Positions 58,202-64,000 of a DNA stretch of 64,000 bases are shown one piece after another (the stretch's first letter is position 1; every line of letters begins with the position of its first letter). Origin of the DNA: Exiguobacterium marinum DSM 16307. Its GTDB lineage: Bacteria; Bacillota; Bacilli; Exiguobacteriales; Exiguobacteriaceae. Under the pieces are notes generated by a model. It was not told where the DNA came from, did no database searches, and worked only from the letters and a program-made list of their open reading frames with translations. The translations under genes and the position numbers were made by a program. Location of the stretch: the NCBI RefSeq assembly GCF_000620845.1, contig NZ_KK211189.1, positions 2,263,878-2,327,877 of the forward strand, written 5' to 3'.

Positions 58202-58528
58202 GACGAAATGTTCTTGATTCAACAGTCTCAATTCATCCCGCAACAACTCATACGCGTCTTGCGGTGAACGAATCGTCGGCATACTCACTTTCGGTTCCTC
58301 GACGTACCGAATCCCAATCGTAAACGCGGCCAGGAGTTGCTCCGCTTTCTTCTTCGTCATCCCTTCGATTTTGCACAAATCGTGGACGGACGCTTGCGAT
58401 AACGCCCGTAACGTCGGGTACACGTCTGAGATGCGGCGTGCCGTCTCCATCGGATCAGGTCCCCGTCCCCCGATTTGAAGCAATCTGGCGATGGCGGTCT
58501 CTACACTACGATCAAGCACCATGGTCAT
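57899..58528 (-). CDS. radC: RadC/MPN-JAMM domain protein
   Basis: About 209 residues. An HhH-like N-terminal region (DLCKIEGMTKKKAEQLLAAF) is followed by the MPN+ domain with FIAVHNHPSGDATPSREDIE (JAMM zinc motif). Its role in repair is disputed; function unknown. Possible starts are the ATG at 58528 (AGGTGAAGGA), the ATG at 58522 or the GTG at 58552 overlapping the maf stop. Here the 3' part adjoins the recombinase remnant, so it may have come from the island. Confidence 0.9.
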   Translation of the reverse strand: MTMVLDRSVETAIARLLQIGGRGPDPMETARRISDVYPTLRALSQASVHDLCKIEGMTKKKAEQLLAAFTIGIRYVEEPKVSMPTIRSPQDAYELLRDELRLLNQEHFVCLYLNTKNQLIARKTLFVGGLNSSIVHPRDVFREALKLSAACFIAVHNHPSGDATPSREDIEVSERLVEAGNIVGIACLDHVIIGEDHYISMKQRGYMNG

Positions 58529-58548
58529 TCCTTCACCTACTTTCAAGT

Positions 58549-59133
58549 TCACAGGAAGCGAGGCGTCACCCCATGCCGTTCGAGCGTCTTGACGAGCGGA
58601 TGGATCGGTAAGCCGACGACATTATAAAAATCCCCTTCGATTCCTTCGACGAAGAGACCACCCGACCCTTGGATGCCATACGCGCCAGCCTTATCGTAGG
58701 GCTCTGTCGAATCCAGATAATCTTCTAGCCATGTTTCAGGAATCTCGGCGAACGTCACATGCGTCGTCGTGACGAATAAATCTTGAGTCGCACCGATGAT
58801 GCTCACACCCGTCAGCACTTCATGGGTCGAACCGGATAATCGTTCAAGCATCCGTTTCGCATCCTCCCGGTCTGTCGGTTTCTCTAAAATGACGCCATTC
58901 AAAACGACGACCGTATCTGCACCGATGACGATGGCATCCCGGTGATGCCTCGCCACATCCATCGCTTTCTCTCGAGCGAGACGAGCTACATAATCATCCG
59001 GTGTCTCCCGACCGTCCGTCCCTTCCGTCACGGTTGATGGGATGACCTCATGTTCGATTCCTGCTTTCGTCAATAGCTCGGTGCGTCGTGGTGACATCGA
59101 CGCGAGAATGACACGCTTCTGTGTTGAATTCAT
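58549..59133 (-). CDS. maf: Maf nucleotide pyrophosphatase
   Basis: 194 residues. Begins VILASMSPRRTELLTKAG, with VIGADTVVVLNGVILEKP near 70 and EPYDKAGAYGIQGSGGLFVEGIEGDFYNVVGLPI near 145, the house-cleaning NTP pyrophosphatase motifs (dTTP/UTP type in Bacillus). Next to radC and the mre locus, and near a prepilin peptidase, as in Bacillus (comC-maf-radC). Confidence 0.96.
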   Translation of the reverse strand: MNSTQKRVILASMSPRRTELLTKAGIEHEVIPSTVTEGTDGRETPDDYVARLAREKAMDVARHHRDAIVIGADTVVVLNGVILEKPTDREDAKRMLERLSGSTHEVLTGVSIIGATQDLFVTTTHVTFAEIPETWLEDYLDSTEPYDKAGAYGIQGSGGLFVEGIEGDFYNVVGLPIHPLVKTLERHGVTPRFL

Positions 59134-59235
59134 TGTATCGACTCCTTCTCTTCTTCTAAAACGGGGTTCCTTCCCGTTTCATTCTTCTCTGTTGATTGTA
59201 GGCAACGTGCCTCTTGAACACAATCATCCGTGGCG

Positions 59236-59268
59236 AAAAAAACGTCCCCTCAATTGAGAAGGGACGTG
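59236..59268 (-). terminator. Terminator of the pilus gene cluster
   Basis: ACGTCCCTTCTCAATTGAG and GGGACGT pair on the reverse strand before seven Ts. It lies between pilO and maf. Confidence 0.8.
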
Positions 59269-59273
59269 GCGAC

Positions 59274-59981
59274 TCATGGTGTCGTATAGTCGTATACCGG
59301 GATATCCTTTTGCTCGAACGCCGGTTCCGGAATGTAGCGATCTGGAACGAGCTGATCGAGGTCCGGACGATAGAAGGCATCGAGCTCGACTGTAAACTCG
59401 AGCGACTGCACTTCTTCAATCGTATTCGGTCCCGTCTCAGCGGGTCCGGTGAATTGGACCGTCCGCAACACGTGAATCCGATTCATCGACTCGATTGACT
59501 CGAGGAACGAGACGAGCGCTTCATACGTCTCTGCTTGCAGGTTGACCGTCGAACGGACCGTAGATGCGTTGACCGGGGCAACATCCGTCGGTTCAGCCGG
59601 TTCGTTCGTCGCACTCACATCAGCCGGATTGAACGGCTCGACCGTTTCTGGTACTTCTGACTCGGCTACCACGCCATCCGCGAATGCGATGCTCGTCACG
59701 TTGACACCCGCAAGAAGACTTGCCTGTGACAACGCTTCGACGACCGTGTCGAGAGCAGGCATCGTCGGAACGCGTGTCTGAAGCGTCTGAGAGTCCGCTA
59801 CGTCAACGGCCTTCCCTTCTTGACGCAACAACTCCAGTTTTGTCTGCTCGAGCGAGAGGTCGCGTTCAAGCGCTTCGACCTCACCTTGTTTGACGTAATA
59901 CGTATATCCGAAGTAAGCCGGTGCGATGATTGCGACGAGGAGGCAAATCGCAAATAACGCATAGATTGTCGAACGTTTCAT
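59274..59981 (-). CDS. pilO: PilO-like type IV pilus inner-membrane protein
   Basis: 235 residues: short tail, one span (IYALFAICLLVAIIAPAYFGYTYY, about 6-29), a coiled-coil stretch (VEALERDLSLEQTKLELLRQEG), and a ferredoxin-like domain (LQAETYEALVSFLESIESMNRIHVLRTVQF). An Ala/Pro/Glu-rich linker lies near 110-135. It forms the PilM-N-O alignment complex. Its start overlaps the upstream pilMN stop by four bases. Confidence 0.78.
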   Translation of the reverse strand: MKRSTIYALFAICLLVAIIAPAYFGYTYYVKQGEVEALERDLSLEQTKLELLRQEGKAVDVADSQTLQTRVPTMPALDTVVEALSQASLLAGVNVTSIAFADGVVAESEVPETVEPFNPADVSATNEPAEPTDVAPVNASTVRSTVNLQAETYEALVSFLESIESMNRIHVLRTVQFTGPAETGPNTIEEVQSLEFTVELDAFYRPDLDQLVPDRYIPEPAFEQKDIPVYDYTTP

Positions 59982-61546
59982 TGACTCACCACCTCCTCAT
60001 TCGTGTCCTCTTCTTCCGTCAATTCTTCCTCTACGTCCTCGAACATGAACGTGAACTCGCCGATATAGCGTGGGAGCGGGTCCTCTTCGAGCGAGTTCGG
60101 TTCTTCTACATCTACATCCGCTTTCAACTCCGTCGTCACACCGAGGAGATTGACGTCGAGGAAGCGCTCGTCGGTCATGAGCGAGCGTTGGAATTCATTT
60201 AAATTCTCTAACGTCTCGAACTGAGTCCGTACGCTCATGATGGAACCGTCTGCGTAGTTATACGTCAAGACGTAACCCGTCGGCGGCAATTGTTCGGTCA
60301 ACGCGCGCAGTGCCGGCACCGCGTCCTTCTCCATGTCGGTCAACGCCGTCACGGTTTGGTCGAGCGAGACCACTTGCTGCGCTTTCGAATTCACCTGTTC
60401 GGTTTGATAAATTTGAACGAGCTGTAACTCTTCTTCGATTCGCATCTGTTCTGCTTCCAACTGGTCAACCTCATAGTACAAGTACCCGGCCGCCCCACCT
60501 CCGAGAAGAAGCGCGACGAGTCCCGTCACGATCGGCCAGCGGAGCGTCACATCGGTCGAGTTGATGAAGTTCGTATCCCGATCCCTCTGAAGCGTCGCCA
60601 TCCCGAGGAGTGGGAGCATTTGATGCGATAACGGTGTCGCATGCACGATGGCGAGCGGTTGCTCGATACGCGTCACTGAGACGAGTGACTCTGACTGAAT
60701 CATACGGACGAGGTCATCTACCTCAGGGACGGTACCGGAAACGTATAATTCATCGATGGCCCGTCCATCTGTCCGTAGCGAATAACGATAGAAGTCGAGG
60801 AAACGGGCGAGTTCGTTCAGCCAGTCATCCAGTTGATTCGCCTTCATCTCGCCTGAACCATCATATGTATACGTCACGACCCCGTCTTTCGTCCCTACCT
60901 GATACGGAAGATCCAATTCAATGGAACGAATGAAACGAATTTGTCCTTCTTCGAGCACGAGCAACTGATGCGAAAATGGCGTGATATGCCAAAGAAGCGT
61001 CGACTGGAACGGGTCGATCTCCGACAAGCGCATGACCCCGTTGGCGACCGCGACGGAACGTGGTGTGATCTTCTTCAAGGCGAGACCACGTTTTTTCATA
61101 TAAGAACGGAGCGACTTCGTCAATTCAATAGAGACGGCATGTAACATGACGTCCGTCTTGACCCCATCTTCTCCTAACACTTCATAGTCGAACGACACGT
61201 CATCGAACGGCAAGATGATCGAGCTCCCGATTTCCATGAAGAGATAACCGCGAATCTCGTCCTTCGGAATCGAGGAAGGAATCTCGACTTTCCGTGACAA
61301 CACCTCGGTCTCGTCTAACGCGACCGCACACGTCATCCCGCGTCGTACTTTCAACTTGCGACAGAGTTCATCGAAGGCGAGCGTGAACGCCGTCTCATCG
61401 AGAATCTTTCCTTCTCCGTATGTATCTTTTGCTAACTGAACCGAGGCGCTTCGTTTGAACACCCCTTGTTTGATAACGGCCCCGTGAATGCTGAGCGCAT
61501 CAAACGAAAAATACGCGACCGTCCCTTTCTCTATCCCACGACTCAT
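59978..61546 (-). CDS. PilM-PilN fusion protein
   Basis: 522 residues. Residues 1-320 show the actin-like PilM domain (VAYFSFDALSIHGAVIKQG; SSIPKDEIRGYLFMEIGSSI; ALKKITPRSVAVANGVMRL), then a PilN-type region: FINSTDVTLRWPIVTGLVALLLGGGAAGYLYY (one span, about 345-365), coiled coil, and a small domain (TGYVLTYNYADGSIMSVRTQFETLENLNEFQRSLM). In most bacteria PilM and PilN are separate; here they are in one chain. It anchors the pilus assembly platform. Confidence 0.8.
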   Translation of the reverse strand: MSRGIEKGTVAYFSFDALSIHGAVIKQGVFKRSASVQLAKDTYGEGKILDETAFTLAFDELCRKLKVRRGMTCAVALDETEVLSRKVEIPSSIPKDEIRGYLFMEIGSSIILPFDDVSFDYEVLGEDGVKTDVMLHAVSIELTKSLRSYMKKRGLALKKITPRSVAVANGVMRLSEIDPFQSTLLWHITPFSHQLLVLEEGQIRFIRSIELDLPYQVGTKDGVVTYTYDGSGEMKANQLDDWLNELARFLDFYRYSLRTDGRAIDELYVSGTVPEVDDLVRMIQSESLVSVTRIEQPLAIVHATPLSHQMLPLLGMATLQRDRDTNFINSTDVTLRWPIVTGLVALLLGGGAAGYLYYEVDQLEAEQMRIEEELQLVQIYQTEQVNSKAQQVVSLDQTVTALTDMEKDAVPALRALTEQLPPTGYVLTYNYADGSIMSVRTQFETLENLNEFQRSLMTDERFLDVNLLGVTTELKADVDVEEPNSLEEDPLPRYIGEFTFMFEDVEEELTEEEDTNEEVVSQ

Positions 61547-61558
61547 GATCGTTTCCCC

Positions 61559-62311
61559 CTACATCAACTCAAAATACCAATCAAAAAAGCTTTCACTAAA
61601 CCAAAACGTCAACATCGTCCCGAGCGCGATAGATGGCACGAACGGAATCGGCTGTTTTCGTCCAATTTTCTTTGTCATCATCAATCCAATACCGACGACC
61701 GCACCAATCAAGCTCGATAGAAATAAGGCGACGAGCACGTCACGCGGACCGAGCACAAGACCGATCATAGTAAACAATTTGACGTCGCCTGCCCCAAGTC
61801 CCCCTTTTGACAAGAAAAAGACGGTCGCAAGGAGCGAAAATCCGAGGAGCGCTCCCGCAAGTGGTGTCCACCAGGATGCTCCAGTAATGTATGTAAGGAC
61901 GAGTAGCACCGGTGCTGTGAATCGCAAAATAACGTTCGGCACGAGCATTGTCGATAAATCAGACACCGCCAGCGCCAGGAGCGTCGACAAGAAAGCGAAC
62001 GCGAGAAGCGTCGTCACACTGAATCCGTAGAGTGAAAAGCTATAGCCATATCCGATGGCTCCGAGCAGTTCAAATATTGGATACGTCGGCGCGATCCGCT
62101 CGCCACACCCGTGACATCTGCCTCGAAGGGCAACATAGCCGAAAATCGGGATGAGTTCCCACGGTGACAATTCGTGACCGCAAGACGGACAATGTGACCG
62201 CGGCGTCACGATCGATTGCTGGCGTGGCACGCGGAGCCCGACGACGTTCGTGAACGACGTGATGACCGCCCCAAGGACGATGCTATATAGGAATCCAATC
62301 AATTCAATCAA
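61559..62311 (-). CDS. Prepilin peptidase (PilD/ComC type)
   Basis: Membrane aspartyl protease of 250 residues that cleaves and methylates type IV prepilins. The cytoplasmic zinc-type loop SHCPSCGHELSPWELIPIFGY and GRCHGCGERI has two CxxC pairs, followed by about seven spans with catalytic aspartates in VSDLSTMLVPN and GGLGAGDVKLFTMIG. It sits between the pilin gene and pilM, and next to maf as comC is in Bacillus. Confidence 0.93.
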   Translation of the reverse strand: MIELIGFLYSIVLGAVITSFTNVVGLRVPRQQSIVTPRSHCPSCGHELSPWELIPIFGYVALRGRCHGCGERIAPTYPIFELLGAIGYGYSFSLYGFSVTTLLAFAFLSTLLALAVSDLSTMLVPNVILRFTAPVLLVLTYITGASWWTPLAGALLGFSLLATVFFLSKGGLGAGDVKLFTMIGLVLGPRDVLVALFLSSLIGAVVGIGLMMTKKIGRKQPIPFVPSIALGTMLTFWFSESFFDWYFELM

Positions 62312-62346
62312 GGAAGGATCCTCCTTTTGTCAGTATATGCCAAAAA

Positions 62347-62389
62347 TAGAAAACCGGCTAGGCTGAGCGAGTGCCCAGCGCCAGCCGGA
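62347..62389 (-). terminator. Terminator after the pilin gene
   Basis: CCGGCT...AGCCGG with inner CGCTGGGCAC/GCTCAGC pairing, followed by TTTTCTATTTTTG on the reverse strand. Confidence 0.75.
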
Positions 62390-62395
62390 GTAAAA

Positions 62396-62875
62396 TTATT
62401 CTATTTCATCTTTTGATAAATTGTTTTCAAGAATGGCTGTGGCCTTTGTATTTCCACCAATTACTTTCTTACCATCTAAAAATACACGGTATTCATACTG
62501 ACCAGCACTTTGAGATACAAACACTATTGCATCATCGTATGCAGCACCCGAATTCAATGGATCTTTTAAATCACTCACATAAGAAGACATATCAACATTT
62601 GTTGAACTTTCAGCTAACGGAGTAAACTCGAGTACAGCTTCACTATCTATTGGATTCGAAGCAGTATACAACTTCGCCGCACTCACCATTTGCCTCGCAT
62701 CAGCAACCATTGCATCTTTCTTCGAGTTCTCAATGATCCCACCAATCGCAACGACTGCGATGGCTGCGATAATCCCTAAAATAACGACGACGACGAGTAA
62801 CTCGACGAGTGTGAGTCCACGCTCATCTTTTAACTGTTTGGCATCTTGCCAAATCATTTTCAACTTTTCTACCAT
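62396..62875 (-). CDS. pilA: Type IV pilin / major prepilin
   Basis: 159 residues. Prepilin motif at residue 20: DERG cleaved before LTLVELLVVVVILGIIAAIA, the hydrophobic alpha-1 helix. The remainder (DARQMVSAAKLYTASNPI...) is the globular head, rich in Ser and Asp, without cysteine. The leader is a bit long (20 residues) compared with typical 6-10. The last two thirds are more AT-rich than the first. ATG at 62875 follows GGGGAGAATG. Confidence 0.88.
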   Translation of the reverse strand: MVEKLKMIWQDAKQLKDERGLTLVELLVVVVILGIIAAIAVVAIGGIIENSKKDAMVADARQMVSAAKLYTASNPIDSEAVLEFTPLAESSTNVDMSSYVSDLKDPLNSGAAYDDAIVFVSQSAGQYEYRVFLDGKKVIGGNTKATAILENNLSKDEIE

Positions 62876-62960
62876 GATTCATTCTCCCCTTTTGTGTAAT
62901 GTGCTGTGAATAAACTAGATGAATTACTAAAGACCTAATATAGAAGTAGAACAATTTTAC

Positions 62961-62993
62961 TATACCTTCAAAATATAGTATTGAAAAGGTATA
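62961..62993. promoter_or_regulatory. 8-bp inverted repeat upstream of the pilin gene
   Basis: TATACCTT (62961-62968) and AAGGTATA (62986-62993) are separated by 17 bases, in the AT-rich gap between pilC and pilA. It may be an operator or a weak terminator of pilC. No T-run. Confidence 0.4.
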
Positions 62994-63017
62994 TTTTCAA
63001 AAGCCTGCATATTCTTT

Positions 63018-64000
63018 CTACTGATTCTGTATATCCCCATAAATTTGGAACATCGGGACGACAATCGAGATGACGATGACTCCGACGACACTTGCCAATA
63101 CAACGATCAGAAGCGGTTCGATGATGGACTTCAATCGGTCGGTTGTCGTCTCGACCTCGGTCTCATAAAACTCCGCCACTTCGTTCAACATCGAATCTAA
63201 ATCCCCACTCTCTTCCCCGACCGCAATCATCTGGGTCATAAGTGCCGGAAAGTTCGAGTTACGCATAAGCGGTTCATGGAGCGGCACCCCTTGCGCCATC
63301 ATGTCACGAGCCTCCATCAGTCCTTTTCGGATGACGCGGTTTGATACGATGCGCTCGGTGATTTCAATCGCCGTCAAAATCGGGACGGCCGCCTGTAAGA
63401 GAACAGCTAAACTTCGTGTCAATAACGCAATCTGAGACTTCATCACGATCGTCCCGAAAATCGGCATCTTTAGTAGCAACCCATCGATAACGAACCGTTC
63501 CCGATCCCGCTTCAACATCCAAGTGAAGGTGAGGACTCCGAGAATCGCGAGTCCGAGCAACAGCCACCAGTAGGCAGCGATGAAGTCAGAGACCGCGACG
63601 ACGATTTTTGTAATAAGCGGTAGCTCACCACCGAGTTGACCGAAGATACTCGCGAACGTCGGGACGACGTTCACCATTAAAAAGGCGACCACACCGATGG
63701 CGACAATCGAGACGACCAACGGATAGGTGAGAGCGGAGATGACTTTCCGCTTTATATCATATTGCTTTTGGAGTTGAAGCCCGATTTGATCGAGCGCTTC
63801 CTCTAAGTTACCGCTCGTCTCCCCGGCGAGTGCCATCGAACTAAAGAAGTTCGAGAAGACGCGCGGATGTTTTTGAATCGCGACGGAATAGGCAATCCCT
63901 TCTTTTAAATCATCCTCGATTTGACTAAGTGCTTTCTTCAACACTTTCGATTCAGTCTGTACCCGTAAAATCGAGGTCGCCCGAACGATTGGGACACCTG
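63018..64000 (-). CDS. pilC: PilC/GspF type pilus platform protein, partial
   Basis: C-terminal about 327 residues of an inner membrane assembly protein; the frame runs off the right edge with VRATSILRVQTESKVLKKALSQIEDDLKEG. Two T2SSF domains: FSNFFSSMALAGETSGNLEEAL (first), with spans LVVSIVAIGVVAFLMVNVVP and DFIAAYWWLLLGLAILGVL, and FPALMTQMIAVGEESGDLDSM (second), last span LLIVVLASVVGVIVISIVVPMF. It stays with the pilA-pilD-pilMN-pilO genes. Confidence 0.93.
   Translation of the reverse strand, partial: GVPIVRATSILRVQTESKVLKKALSQIEDDLKEGIAYSVAIQKHPRVFSNFFSSMALAGETSGNLEEALDQIGLQLQKQYDIKRKVISALTYPLVVSIVAIGVVAFLMVNVVPTFASIFGQLGGELPLITKIVVAVSDFIAAYWWLLLGLAILGVLTFTWMLKRDRERFVIDGLLLKMPIFGTIVMKSQIALLTRSLAVLLQAAVPILTAIEITERIVSNRVIRKGLMEARDMMAQGVPLHEPLMRNSNFPALMTQMIAVGEESGDLDSMLNEVAEFYETEVETTTDRLKSIIEPLLIVVLASVVGVIVISIVVPMFQIYGDIQNQ

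Overview
The window looks like chromosome of a non-sporulating, low-temperature-type Bacillales bacterium, most likely Exiguobacterium. The basis is gene order and protein resemblance read by eye; no database was searched. The backbone follows Bacillus order (cymR-rarA-tcdA-6S-aspS-hisS-dtd-rel-apt-recJ-secDF; yajC-tgt-queA-ruvBA; nadBCA with divergent nifS-niaR; obg-spo0B-rpmA-prp-rplU...minDC-mreDCB...radC-maf). Sporulation genes expected at these positions are missing: rng stands where spoIVFAB lies in Bacillus, and only a short Spo0B-like protein remains.

Layout: 1-8.5 kb holds sulfur/cysteine control (iscS-like, cymR), rarA, tcdA, a 6S RNA gene with its own promoter, a CRY-DASH photolyase, a tiny basic peptide, a YczE-like membrane protein, a quinone oxidoreductase and an ABC exporter. 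8.6-20.6 kb holds the hisS-aspS operon under a T-box riboswitch, dtd, bifunctional Rel, apt, recJ and separate, overlapping secD and secF. 20.8-29 kb holds a ZIP transporter, a chemoreceptor, an FAD oxidoreductase and the yajC-tgt-queA-ruvB-ruvA run. 29-34.2 kb is the NAD de novo regulon (nadBCA against nifS-niaR). 34.2-45.4 kb holds DedA, a two-domain Nudix protein, a CNNM/CorC protein, obg, the L21-Prp-L27 operon, rng, minCD and mreBCD. 58.5-64 kb is maf followed by a type IV pilus / pseudopilus cluster (pilO, a pilM-pilN fusion, prepilin peptidase, pilin, and pilC running off the edge).

The accessory part is about 47.5-57.9 kb. It is bounded by two copies of the 3' end of radC: an orphan copy at 47252-47484 with an in-frame deletion removing the JAMM motif, and the intact gene at 57864-58528. 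A decayed large serine recombinase runs right up to the intact radC end, so the segment reads as an integrated island that used radC as its target and restored the gene. Inside are a wrecked phage lysis and tail module (M23 endolysin, two damaged holins, a tail-protein remnant), an IS3-family insertion in the loop of the endolysin terminator, and several AT-rich unknowns: a 220-residue protein, a three-gene ParA-type operon, and a two-gene DUF3800 unit. The last two are the best candidates for undescribed systems, possibly phage defence, but that is inference.

No tRNA, rRNA or CRISPR array was recognised. Start codons were chosen by ribosome binding site where possible; many differ from the longest open frame.
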